Assembly (NCBI GenBank): GCA_018365455.1
Contig: JAGZJZ010000034.1
Coordinates: 1-64,000, forward strand
Direction: 5' to 3'
DNA length: 64,000 nt
From: Clostridiales bacterium
GTDB lineage: Bacteria; Bacillota; Clostridia; Lachnospirales; Lachnospiraceae
Shown: positions 17,476-25,591 of the stretch, one piece after another
How the letters are laid out: each line of letters begins with the position of its first letter
Numbering within the stretch: the first letter of the stretch is position 1
The notes under the pieces: generated by a model
Databases searched by the model: none
Seen by the model: the letters and a program-made list of their open reading frames with translations, nothing else
Told to the model about the DNA's origin: nothing
Position numbers and translations under genes: made by a program

Positions 17476-18546
17476 ATGATCCACATTGATGATTTTGAGA
17501 AAATAAAAAATCGCTATGATGCTTATTGGGCAAAAGAAAATCATGACAGGCCGCTGATGGATATCCGGGCGCCCAAATATGATTTCCGGTCTGTATTTCC
17601 GGAAATCAGAGAAAGCCTGTACGACCAGTGGATGGATACGGAGTACGTGGTAAGAAGAGAACGGGCAATCCAGGAATCCCTATACTTTGCAGGAGAGGCA
17701 TATCCCCTGGTATGTCCCAATCTGGGACCGGATGTATTTGGAGCTTACTTTGGATGCGGAATTACGTTTGGAACTGATACCAGCTGGGCCTCCAGCCATT
17801 TTGAGAGCCTGGAGGATATGGATATAAGCTGTTTAAAAGAAGACAATATCTGGTTTCGTAAAACGGTTGAATTAACGAAAGCAATGCTTGATGACAGCCG
17901 GGGGGATTATCTGGTTGGAATTACCGATATCCATCCGGGGCTGGACGGTCTGGTTTCTTTGCGGGGACCGCAGGAGTTATGTTTTGATATCCTGGAAGAA
18001 CCCGAGCTGGTGCAGAAGTTAAATTTTGAACTTTGCCTGCGATTTAAGGAAGTGTATACGAAACTGGATGCCATATTAAAAGAAAAACAACAGGGAAATT
18101 CCAACTGGATGGGGATTTACCATCCTGAGGGCTGGTATGTGACATCCTGTGATTTTGGAGGGATGATTTCAGAGGAAATGTATCAGAAATTCGTAATCCC
18201 TGAGTTAAAAGAGGAAATTAAATTTCTTAAAAATACAATTTTCCACCTGGATGGACCAGGCGCATTACGGCAGTTAGACAGTCTGTTAGAGTTGGAAGGG
18301 CTGGATGGTATCCAATGGGTATACGGGGCAGGTCAGCCTACGGCTGCTCACTGGATTGAAACGCTGAAAAAAATCCAGGATGCAGGAAAAATGATTCATA
18401 TTGATATTGTTAAGGAAGATCTGCCGGTGCTGTTGGAGCATTTAAAACCGGAGGGCGTATTATACCGCATGAATTGCAGTACTTTGGAGGAGGCAGACTA
18501 TATGCTGAAGACAGTTGAGGATTACAGAGGCAAAAAAGTATTTTAA
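17476..18546 (+). CDS. Divergent UroD / cobalamin-independent methionine synthase superfamily protein
   Basis: A 356-residue protein with the distant overall look of the UroD/MetE TIM-barrel superfamily (RPLMDIRAPKYDF; FHLDGPGALRQLDSLLEL; IQWVYGAGQPTAAHWIE). The HxC zinc motif of its neighbour is replaced by His-Leu-Asp-Gly, so a thiolate-zinc site of the MtaA kind is not evident. AAGGGGAT precedes the ATG at 17476; a TTG at 17449 would overlap the previous gene. It ends the transporter operon beginning at 13064. It may act with the 16379 product on the same imported substrate, either as a partner subunit or a separate enzyme. I cannot assign a reaction. Confidence 0.6.
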   Translation: MIHIDDFEKIKNRYDAYWAKENHDRPLMDIRAPKYDFRSVFPEIRESLYDQWMDTEYVVRRERAIQESLYFAGEAYPLVCPNLGPDVFGAYFGCGITFGTDTSWASSHFESLEDMDISCLKEDNIWFRKTVELTKAMLDDSRGDYLVGITDIHPGLDGLVSLRGPQELCFDILEEPELVQKLNFELCLRFKEVYTKLDAILKEKQQGNSNWMGIYHPEGWYVTSCDFGGMISEEMYQKFVIPELKEEIKFLKNTIFHLDGPGALRQLDSLLELEGLDGIQWVYGAGQPTAAHWIETLKKIQDAGKMIHIDIVKEDLPVLLEHLKPEGVLYRMNCSTLEEADYMLKTVEDYRGKKVF

Positions 18547-18568
18547 TTGAAAAATAGTGAAATTTTCC

Positions 18569-18596
18569 TTGCTTTTATACGTTGCTTTGATACAAT
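18569..18596 (+). promoter_or_regulatory. Probable promoter of the DUF2284 gene
   Basis: TTGCTT (18569-18574) and TACAAT (18591-18596) with a 16-base spacer, located after the 18546 stop and 86 bases before the next ATG. Confidence 0.5.
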
Positions 18597-18681
18597 AAGA
18601 TTACAAAAAGGGAAACAGGCATAGACTGTTGACCCGATATAATAAGTCTGAATAACAGATGATGACAATGGGGGATTTTAC

Positions 18682-19218
18682 ATGAGAGATCTGGAAGCAG
18701 TATTAAGCAGATGCAAGGAAGCAGGGGTACACGAGGCAGCAGTGGTACCTGTAGAGAAGATTGTATTTTCGGATGAAGTCAGAGATATGTGCGCTTCAAA
18801 CCAATGCGGGCAGTATGGAAAAACCTGGGCATGTCCTCCGGGTGTAGGAACTGTGGAGGAGTGCAGGGAACGGTCTATGAAGTACAAAAATGTGGTGGTT
18901 TTCTCAACGGTTTCGAAGCTGGAAGATTCCTTTGACTGGGATGGAATGATGGATGCGAAAAAAAGGCATGAAGAAGTGAGCAAAAAGGTAAGGGAAATCT
19001 TTTTAGAAGACGGGGATGATATTCTGATGCTGTCATCGGAAGGTTGCCAGAATTGCAAATCCTGCACCTATCCTGATGCCCCGTGCCGCTTTCCCGACCA
19101 AATGTTTCCCTCAGTGGAGAGCTTTGGTATCTATGTAAATAAAGAAGCATCTGCGGCAGGGATTCATTATATAAACGGTGCAAATACGGTGACATATTTC
19201 AGCAACATCTTTTTTTAA
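18682..19218 (+). CDS. DUF2284 family cysteine-rich metal-binding protein
   Basis: A 178-residue cytoplasmic protein of the DUF2284 family, predicted metal or iron-sulfur binding proteins of unknown reaction. Two conserved cysteine groups are visible: NQCGQYGKTWACPPGVG near residue 40-55, and CQNCKSCTYPDAPCRFP near residues 116-132. The second resembles a ferredoxin-like cluster motif. It has its own promoter and a strong terminator at 19299-19333. Members of this family often sit near corrinoid methyltransferase genes, which fits here, but its role is not known. Confidence 0.75.
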   Translation: MRDLEAVLSRCKEAGVHEAAVVPVEKIVFSDEVRDMCASNQCGQYGKTWACPPGVGTVEECRERSMKYKNVVVFSTVSKLEDSFDWDGMMDAKKRHEEVSKKVREIFLEDGDDILMLSSEGCQNCKSCTYPDAPCRFPDQMFPSVESFGIYVNKEASAAGIHYINGANTVTYFSNIFF

Positions 19219-19298
19219 TCACGGTTATATTTCAGAAGATATCTTTTGAAATTAGAAGAATGACTGAAGAACTCAATGAATCAAGTTATATTAGAAAT

Positions 19299-19333
19299 CC
19301 AGAGTATCAGATAATAAGATACTCTGGGTTTTT
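19299..19333 (+). terminator. Terminator between DUF2284 and MATE genes
   Basis: CCAGAGTATC (19299-19308) pairs perfectly with GATACTCTGG (19318-19327), followed by five T at 19329-19333. It sits between convergent genes. Confidence 0.85.
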
Positions 19334-19393
19334 AATATTACAGATTTTATTATTATAGTTTTATGATATAGCGGTTAAATAAATCAGTTCTAC

Positions 19394-20797
19394 TTAAGCT
19401 ACAGGTTTCGGCTCCTCCATCCCTTTCTGCAGCCGTGTAAGTTCCCGCATTTCCCGAATCAGGAAGTAAATACAAACAACCGCCGCCGCCGCATCAGCAA
19501 TAGGACCGGCATACATGACGCCGTCTATCCCCATGAAGATTGGGAAGATGACAAAAAGCGGGAGCAGGAAGATAATCTGCCTGGTAAGGGACATGAATAC
19601 ACCCAGTACGGATTTCCCAATGGAGGTGAAAAAGTTTGATGTAACCGGCTGGATTCCATTTATAAAGGTCATAAACAGGAAGATCCGGAAATACCGTTCT
19701 GCAAATTTAAAATAGGTTTCACTTCCGTTTCCAAATACAGAGATAATCTGCCTGGGGAAAAACTGGAAGCAGAGGAACGCCAAAATGGAAATGATCGTGG
19801 CACTTAAAACTGCCAGCTTGTAAGTTTCTTTGACGCGTCCGTATTTTTTTGCGCCGTAATTGAATCCTACAATGGGCTGGGTTCCCTGTGATATACCGAT
19901 GACAAGTGCCATAAAAATCATATTCACTTTAATGATAATCCCTGCGCAGGCAAGTGGAATTTCACTTCCATATACAGATCTGGCACCATAATAAGAGAGC
20001 ACATTGTTCATGACAATCTGTGTGACCGTCATGGCGATCTGGTTGAAACAGGCACTGGCTCCCAGGGCAAATATATTTCTGCAGAATTTAAACTTTAGCT
20101 GGAAGCATTTACGTGTCAGCTTTATATGACGGAAATGGAACGCGTATTTTACACTGATACAAAAGGATACGATCTGCCCGATGATGGTTGCAAGAGCGGC
20201 ACCAGCCATACCCATATCAAATACAAAGATAAAAATCGGGTCTAGAATGGTATTGATTACGGCACCAACCAGCATGGAAGTCATGGAATATTTGGGACTG
20301 CCGTCCGCCAGGATTAATTTACTGATTGCAGTATTGATAATCAGAAATGGGAATCCGATGGAGGTAATACGGGTGTAGGTCTGGGCATATGGAAGAACAT
20401 CGTCCGTTGCGCCAAAGAATTTCAACATGGGCGTCAGTAAGATTGTTACAATCAAAAAGAGTGCGATTCCGGATACCGCCATCATAGTGATGGCATTTCC
20501 TGCTGACTTTGCTGCATGATCTTCTCTGCCGGCACCCAGTTCCAGTGAAAAATTAGAGGCACCTCCGATGCCAAGCAGTAAAGCAATTGCAGTGCAGGTA
20601 GTGGATAATGGAAAAGCGATGTTCGTTGCGGCATTTCCCAGGACACCCACACCCTGTCCGATAAATATCTGATCTACAATGTTATAAAGTGCCGTAACCA
20701 GCATGGAAATAATACAGGGGACAGCGTATCCGGTCAGGAGCCTGGACACCTTGCGATATCCCAGGGGATTATTCGCTTCTTGTGATATTGACTTCAT
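19394..20797 (-). CDS. MATE family efflux transporter
   Basis: A 467-residue polytopic membrane protein with about twelve helices, of the MATE (MatE) family. Such proteins export drugs or metabolites using a sodium or proton gradient. Family features include ALYNIVDQIFIGQGVGVLG near residue 40 and the second-half repeat IGISQGTQPIVGFNYGAKKYGRV. AAAGGAGG precedes the ATG. It is transcribed from a strong promoter at 20977-21005 whose -10 box lies inside an inverted repeat, so it is probably repressed by a regulator not encoded here. The substrate is unknown. Confidence 0.88.
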   Translation of the reverse strand: MKSISQEANNPLGYRKVSRLLTGYAVPCIISMLVTALYNIVDQIFIGQGVGVLGNAATNIAFPLSTTCTAIALLLGIGGASNFSLELGAGREDHAAKSAGNAITMMAVSGIALFLIVTILLTPMLKFFGATDDVLPYAQTYTRITSIGFPFLIINTAISKLILADGSPKYSMTSMLVGAVINTILDPIFIFVFDMGMAGAALATIIGQIVSFCISVKYAFHFRHIKLTRKCFQLKFKFCRNIFALGASACFNQIAMTVTQIVMNNVLSYYGARSVYGSEIPLACAGIIIKVNMIFMALVIGISQGTQPIVGFNYGAKKYGRVKETYKLAVLSATIISILAFLCFQFFPRQIISVFGNGSETYFKFAERYFRIFLFMTFINGIQPVTSNFFTSIGKSVLGVFMSLTRQIIFLLPLFVIFPIFMGIDGVMYAGPIADAAAAVVCIYFLIREMRELTRLQKGMEEPKPVA

Positions 20798-20940
20798 TTT
20801 TTAACCTCCTTTTTCTTTCGTATTATCGTAATGCCTCCAGACAGATGTGATTTATACAATTTCTCAATAGTATTCCCGGAATTTTGCAGTTGAATACAGC
20901 AGCCCGCTGCGCGCCCTTCATCCGGGACAAATCTCACAAA

Positions 20941-20976
20941 AATTGCGCACGCAAATAACCATTTGCGTGCGCAATT
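20941..20976. promoter_or_regulatory. Perfect 36-bp hairpin in the MATE 5' leader
   Basis: AATTGCGCACGCAAAT (20941-20956) and ATTTGCGTGCGCAATT (20961-20976) form a perfect 16-bp inverted repeat with a 4-base loop. On the minus strand it begins around the expected transcription start and is followed by TTTTTG, so it could act as an attenuator or as an operator. Confidence 0.65.
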
Positions 20977-20991
20977 AGTATAGAACTAATT
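20973..20991. promoter_or_regulatory. Putative repressor operator over the MATE -10 box
   Basis: AATTAGT (20973-20979) and ACTAATT (20985-20991) are perfect inverted repeats around TATAG. The palindrome covers the minus-strand -10 box, as MarR- or TetR-type operators often do. Confidence 0.5.
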
Positions 20992-21005
20992 CTAAAAAAA
21001 GTCAA
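20977..21005 (-). promoter_or_regulatory. Sigma-A promoter of the MATE gene
   Basis: On the minus strand TTGACT (21005-21000) and TATACT (20982-20977) are separated by exactly 17 bases. Confidence 0.7.
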
Positions 21006-21059
21006 GATGATAATTGGAAGTTTCCTACAAAGGAGGTAACGAGTAATCCAGTGATCAGA

Positions 21060-22097
21060 TCAATAACAGCCATAAGTCTTTGCGATATTTACCATGCGCC
21101 TTGCCCGGTCAAAGGAGGCATTTGCCGGGTATTCGCAGCCGGTGGCAAGCATAAAGCCGCCGCCCTTTGCCATTGCATCAATGTTGTTCTTACATTCCAG
21201 ATCCCATTCCTCATCGGTACCGATAACGGCACTTGCAGGCGTGACGCAGCCAATCAGTGTAACTTTATCGCCGTATTTTGCCTTGCATTCCTGAAAATCT
21301 GCGCAATCATCCGGCGGATAGAGGAAAGAGATTGCCGTGGGGTTCATGGTTTCGATCTGGGCGTCAAAATATATTTTCTGCCCGCAGTTGTGAATCATTA
21401 CCAGGCATCCTCTGTCATGAACCACATCAGCCAGTTCTTTTACCAGATCCCCTTCCATTTCCATCCACATGGTTTTACTCATAATTGCCCCGGATGAGAA
21501 CAGTGTGTCGAACATAATACCATTTACTCCGGTATCCATAAGCGCGTTGCAGTAATCCTTCAGCGTTTCATTTACTTCTCTTGCTGCATCGTGTACAGCG
21601 TCCGGGTCATCATAGAGATCCATATACATATCCTGCTGGTTACGGAGCATGGACAAGGTTCCCAGGGGACCAAAGACAAAGGCAACCACCGGGTATTCCC
21701 CATTAGCAGCTTCCACCAGTTTCTTACAGGTATCAATGTGCATCATCATTCGTTTCGAGGTACGGTAATCCACTTTTTTAATCTCGGCATAGTCCTCGAT
21801 TTCTTTAACGACACAGTTATTGTAGTTAGGATGCGCCGCCTCGTCTTCTGGGTAGACCAGTTCCTGGCCCCAGGCATCACACTCGATGGAGAGGTCAATC
21901 AGTGTTACGATACAATCCAGGTCAAATTCTTTCTTTGCTTTTAACAATGCTTCTGCACAGATATCAGCATCGTTGGACCAGTCCTTATAAGATGCGCCGA
22001 TCAGCCGTCTGGAAGCACCGCTGATGATAGGATAAACCGGTACCCGGTCAGGTTCTTTGTGCTGCAGTGCAGTTACTACACGTTCCATAGAATTCAT
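21060..22097 (-). CDS. UroD-fold methylcobamide methyltransferase, MtaA/MtbA-like
   Basis: A 345-residue UroD-superfamily protein starting MNSMERVVTALQHKEPDRVP. It has the full MtaA/MtbA-like zinc signature: His236-Asn-Cys238-Gly and a distal Cys321 in MLATGCEYP, 83 residues later. In MtaA and MtbA this zinc site activates a thiol acceptor (coenzyme M) that takes the methyl group from a corrinoid. Bacteria of this kind lack coenzyme M, so another acceptor or a demethylase role must be considered. The gene lies downstream of a hydantoinase-family gene on the same strand, but has its own 200-base upstream region containing an operator-like palindrome at 22206-22219. Confidence 0.75.
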   Translation of the reverse strand: MNSMERVVTALQHKEPDRVPVYPIISGASRRLIGASYKDWSNDADICAEALLKAKKEFDLDCIVTLIDLSIECDAWGQELVYPEDEAAHPNYNNCVVKEIEDYAEIKKVDYRTSKRMMMHIDTCKKLVEAANGEYPVVAFVFGPLGTLSMLRNQQDMYMDLYDDPDAVHDAAREVNETLKDYCNALMDTGVNGIMFDTLFSSGAIMSKTMWMEMEGDLVKELADVVHDRGCLVMIHNCGQKIYFDAQIETMNPTAISFLYPPDDCADFQECKAKYGDKVTLIGCVTPASAVIGTDEEWDLECKNNIDAMAKGGGFMLATGCEYPANASFDRARRMVNIAKTYGCY

Positions 22098-22205
22098 AAA
22101 AATACCCCGCTTTCTATTTTAATCCGGCTCAGGTGCTCTGCACCAGTTAGGCTGGTAACAGTACTTGCCGTTTCATTCTTATGAGCAAAGTATAGAATAT
22201 TTTAA

Positions 22206-22219
22206 TCTAAAGTTTTAGA
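22206..22219. promoter_or_regulatory. LacI-type operator-like site O3
   Basis: TCTAAAGTTTTAGA matches the operator at 4206-4219 at 12 of 14 positions and keeps both 6-bp arms. It lies about 110 bases upstream of the 22097 start codon and just upstream of a minus-strand TATACT box. Confidence 0.5.
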
Positions 22220-22299
22220 AAAAAACATAGAAAATTAGTAAAAAATATGGAATTCATACTGAAACGATAATATATCAAAAAAGGTATAACTTTGGATTA

Positions 22300-24360
22300 T
22301 CAAAAAAAATTACTAAAAATCCTGCCTATGGCATGGCCCACAATCATCTCCCCCAGAAATAAGTTATTTTCCCCAATTGCAGCCTCGGAGGTACTGCTTT
22401 CGTAAGAAGTTGTGATTTCACCCACGGCGCCCCTCTGGTAAGCCTCAGACCTTGCACCTTCCAGGGCTTCTTCAATAGCGGTTTCCTTAGCGGCATCATA
22501 GTCTTTAAAGCCTAAGCATCCGCTTCGTGTGAAAACCTGGTAGCCGGTCAGATCGGAAGAGTCGTAGAGGGGTTTGATCTCAACGGAATAAGAAGCAGAT
22601 ACATTACCCACTACGGCACCCAGAGCATTAGCCACGGCTGCATTTCTGGGAATGACAGCTTTAGTGCCCAGAAGCTTTGCCACGTCTTCTAAGAAGATGT
22701 GGATGGGGGCACCAACACCAATCAACGTAGCCTGGGTGCGGAACTGGGTGGAAAAGAAACTGGAAGCTCCGTGGGATACGGCATCTTCGTAGCTTTCTTC
22801 AATCAGGCTGTTCAGCATTTCGGGACTTAAGTGTTTATGCTTTGTGTCATTGTGGTCGTTGATCAGAATGCGCACCAGATTGCAGTAAAGTTTCTTTTTT
22901 ACCAGATGGTATACTTTATCGGTGAGGCGTTCCGATGTTATCTCTACGGAACGGGCAATAAATTCTGCACCCAGTACGGATGCCTTCCGGTCAAAGGGGG
23001 TGTAGTCTTTTCGAATATGCATAATATCAGTCGGAGTAAGCCCGGAACGCATCACAATGCCTTCTTGTTCCAGCCGCTTCATACTGAAGTTATACGTGTC
23101 CTTTCGGATGGCGGCGGCAGCTTTGGTAAAAATAAGGGGACCATGGGCAAGAGCGGTGCAAAAGTCCAGTTCTTCCTGAGTATAGCTGCTTTTATTTTTG
23201 GGTTCTTTCATGAATACAAAGAACTCGTGCAGGAAATGGCTGTGGGGTTTACCGGTGAGGTTTAGTTCTTCCAGTTGTTCCAGCACGCCCGGAAACTGGG
23301 AAGAAAGGGTACAAAGGGGGATGACCCGTTCTGTGTCCAGATAGAGGCTGCCGTTTTTATACCGGATAGCGCTGTCGCCTCCCAGACCAAAAGTATCCAC
23401 ATACAGCCCCTTCACAAAGGTTTTGTAGATACCGATCTGAATGCCTTCCCGGACAGTCACCGGTGTATGGTTTTTAACAATGGCAATGTCAGATGTAGTT
23501 CCACCCATATCTACGATCAGGGCATTTTCTTCATCGGCAAGCTCCACGCCGCCCATAACACTGGCTGCTGGACCGCATAAAAGCGTTTCCACCGGCCGTG
23601 TGGAGGCAAATCCCTGAGACATAAGGGATCCGTCACTTCTTACAATTACGATAGGAAGAGACAGCCCCAGATCTTCCAGAGAGGTTTTGATTGCTTTGAA
23701 AAAATCCTGCATTACCGGCATCAGCCGGGCATTTAACAGAGCACTGGCACCCCGGCGCAGGACGTTTAAATCGTGGAACAATTCGTAGCCCGTAATGCAA
23801 GGGACATCCAGTTCTTCCGTAATGATGCGATGTGCCGTTTTTTCATAAGCAGCTCCATTATATTTCGGGTGGATCTGTACCACGGCAATGCTGTCATAAT
23901 CACTAAACTGTGTACGGATATCCTGGCGGAACTTTTTCCAGTCCGGCTTATTCTCCGCAGGCAACGAGCAAAGATCACTGCCAACAGCAGGGGAATTGAC
24001 TTCCGGGCGCAGTGCATCAGCAGGATCCCCATCCATAAAATAGATTTCCCGGGAGGGAGGCAGACCGTAGGATAGATAGGTCTCATCTACTGTCCTTGGA
24101 TTTACCCCGATAAATATGAGTTTAGCTCTTCCGCCTTTGCCTTCCACACAGGCATTCGTTGCCAGGGTTGTGGACAGTGCCATAAAGGATGCAGACTGAA
24201 GAGCCGTCTGTGATAACTTTTCCAGTACATTGGTAATGCCTGTTTCCAGGCGGCTTTTTGTGGTCAGAGATTTTGCGCTTTCTAATATCTGTTTATTCTC
24301 CAAATCATAGATGACAGCATCTGTATAAGTGCCGCCGGTGTCAATGCCAATTCCAATCAT
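22300..24360 (-). CDS. Hydantoinase/oxoprolinase-family ATPase-fold protein
   Basis: A 686-residue protein with an N-terminal Hydant_A_N domain (IGIGIDTGGTYTDAVIYD) and a hydantoinase A core (LIVDMGGTTSDIAIVKNH; GLGGDSAIRYKNG). HyuA and oxoprolinase use ATP to open cyclic amides. Stand-alone relatives are also often found in corrinoid methyltransferase clusters, where their reaction is unclear; that is family knowledge, not seen here. No HyuB partner is encoded nearby. The ATG at 24360 has GGAGG seven bases upstream, better than an ATG at 24375. A partial copy of the AGAGCGTGTTTGAA repeat lies in its upstream region. It may be co-transcribed with the 21060 gene. Confidence 0.78.
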   Translation of the reverse strand: MIGIGIDTGGTYTDAVIYDLENKQILESAKSLTTKSRLETGITNVLEKLSQTALQSASFMALSTTLATNACVEGKGGRAKLIFIGVNPRTVDETYLSYGLPPSREIYFMDGDPADALRPEVNSPAVGSDLCSLPAENKPDWKKFRQDIRTQFSDYDSIAVVQIHPKYNGAAYEKTAHRIITEELDVPCITGYELFHDLNVLRRGASALLNARLMPVMQDFFKAIKTSLEDLGLSLPIVIVRSDGSLMSQGFASTRPVETLLCGPAASVMGGVELADEENALIVDMGGTTSDIAIVKNHTPVTVREGIQIGIYKTFVKGLYVDTFGLGGDSAIRYKNGSLYLDTERVIPLCTLSSQFPGVLEQLEELNLTGKPHSHFLHEFFVFMKEPKNKSSYTQEELDFCTALAHGPLIFTKAAAAIRKDTYNFSMKRLEQEGIVMRSGLTPTDIMHIRKDYTPFDRKASVLGAEFIARSVEITSERLTDKVYHLVKKKLYCNLVRILINDHNDTKHKHLSPEMLNSLIEESYEDAVSHGASSFFSTQFRTQATLIGVGAPIHIFLEDVAKLLGTKAVIPRNAAVANALGAVVGNVSASYSVEIKPLYDSSDLTGYQVFTRSGCLGFKDYDAAKETAIEEALEGARSEAYQRGAVGEITTSYESSTSEAAIGENNLFLGEMIVGHAIGRIFSNFF

Positions 24361-24664
24361 GATAATTTCCTCCATTCATGAGCGTGTTTAAAATTCTTTC
24401 CAGCCATCTGCAAGCCCTGGTGCCGACCTGGCCGGGAGGCACTGGTACTGCATTGCACAATCTGTATCTGCTGTTTCTACATATATTATAGCGTTTCCGG
24501 CACCAGGGATTTTTTCAAAATTTTGGATTTTTAGTAAAAATTCTATGAATCTAAAAAATTTCCCAATAATCCAGGTTTTTTACTTTTCTATTCCGGGCAG
24601 TGAGTTTATAATAAATACAGAAAGGGCGATAGCAGGATGTGTGCTATATGCAAAGGGTAAAGAT
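24361..24664. other. Divergent intergenic region with degenerate repeat copy
   Basis: Positions 24380-24408 are a half copy, in reverse orientation, of the repeat at 6544-6614 and 35521-35577. TATAAT at 24607-24612 is the likely -10 box for the plus-strand DUF5714 operon. I see no riboswitch or small gene in the rest. Confidence 0.5.
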
Positions 24665-25249
24665 ATGGGAAATTACAGTGAATTGGATATTTATTATGAT
24701 AAAATGACAGAGAAACTGCTTACATATTATGAATCAGGTGAAAATAAAACCATCTGGGAGCTGGCGGAAGAACTGATGGATATTGAAGGGCTTCCCATGC
24801 ATTGCCCGCCCCACCACTATCTTATGCCTGGAGTGCTTTTGACTGCCTGTCATAAGGAAGAGGGAGATGAGACGGCAGTTCTGGAAGAAGATCTTCGGGA
24901 AGCACTGTCCAGGGCGAAAAATGTACTGGGCGGATTTTGCGGACTCTATGGCTCCTGCGGAGCGGCAGTGGGAGTTGGAATCTTCTTAAGCATTTACACC
25001 CAGACAACACCGCTTTCAAAAGGAACCTGGGCATGGACTAACCATGCGGTAGGCAGGGCGCTGCTTGCTATTTCCGGTGTAGATGGTCCCAGATGCTGCA
25101 AGCGGAATACCTATCTCGCTTTAGAGAGTGCGGCTGAAAGTATCCGGGAGTACCTTGGGATCCAACTGGAAAAGCCGGAAAAGGTGATTTGCAAATACTA
25201 CAAGAACAATAAGGAATGTAAAGGAAAAGCCTGTCCGTACTTTGAATAG
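24665..25249 (+). CDS. DUF5714 family cysteine-rich protein
   Basis: A protein of about 194 residues resembling DUF5714, a family without a known reaction. Conserved-looking stretches are MHCPPHHYLMPG, GGFCGLYGSCGAAVG, RCCKRN and the C-terminal CKYYKNNKECKGKACPYF, so it probably binds a metal or iron-sulfur cluster. The start is uncertain. The ATG at 24665 has only a weak AAAGGG upstream; an in-frame GTG at 24641 would add eight residues, and longer forms would run through the likely -10 box at 24607-24612. It is followed 36 bases later by the lipoyl-domain gene and probably heads that operon. Confidence 0.62.
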   Translation: MGNYSELDIYYDKMTEKLLTYYESGENKTIWELAEELMDIEGLPMHCPPHHYLMPGVLLTACHKEEGDETAVLEEDLREALSRAKNVLGGFCGLYGSCGAAVGVGIFLSIYTQTTPLSKGTWAWTNHAVGRALLAISGVDGPRCCKRNTYLALESAAESIREYLGIQLEKPEKVICKYYKNNKECKGKACPYFE

Positions 25250-25285
25250 GCAAATCCTTGTTATAATACGCACCAGGAGGAAAAC

Positions 25286-25591
25286 ATGTCAAGAATAGAA
25301 ATTACCGTACCAAAAAAGGCAATGCCGAAAAAAGATCCGGAGCATCCCTGTCCGTGTCAGGACAGACCGGTGAACCTGACTTTTAAGACCGGCACGCTGA
25401 CCTGGTTAAAAGAGATCGGGGAAGCAGTGGAAGAAGGGGAGACTGTGTGTGAGGGAGAAGTAGAAAAGAAGGCTCTGGAATTTACAGCACCCTGCAGCGG
25501 CACCCTGTGCGAAATCTGTATTGAAGATGAAGAAGAGTTTGCGTTTCAGGAGATACTGGGTTACATCGAAGACGGAAAGGAGCAGAAATGA
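25286..25591 (+). CDS. Small lipoyl-domain (biotinyl/lipoyl carrier-like) protein
   Basis: A 101-residue stand-alone carrier-like protein. Residues about 28-97 have the biotinyl/lipoyl fold pattern, with the attachment region EVEKKALEFTAPCSGTL. By alignment with the DKA motif of lipoyl domains, Lys62 is the expected lipoylation site; the AMKM motif of biotin carriers is absent. The N-terminus is unusual, with a HPCPC cluster (Cys22, Cys24). It differs from glycine-cleavage H protein, which is longer. AGGAGG precedes the ATG. It overlaps the COG0523 GTPase gene by four bases, and a lipoate ligase gene follows that, so the ligase presumably modifies it. Its partner enzyme is unknown. Confidence 0.72.
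   Translation: MSRIEITVPKKAMPKKDPEHPCPCQDRPVNLTFKTGTLTWLKEIGEAVEEGETVCEGEVEKKALEFTAPCSGTLCEICIEDEEEFAFQEILGYIEDGKEQK

Noticed and set aside
25286..25591. Glycine-cleavage H protein or biotin carrier for the small lipoyl-domain protein
   Set aside because: It is shorter than GcvH, no glycine-cleavage genes are near, and the biotin AMKM motif is missing.
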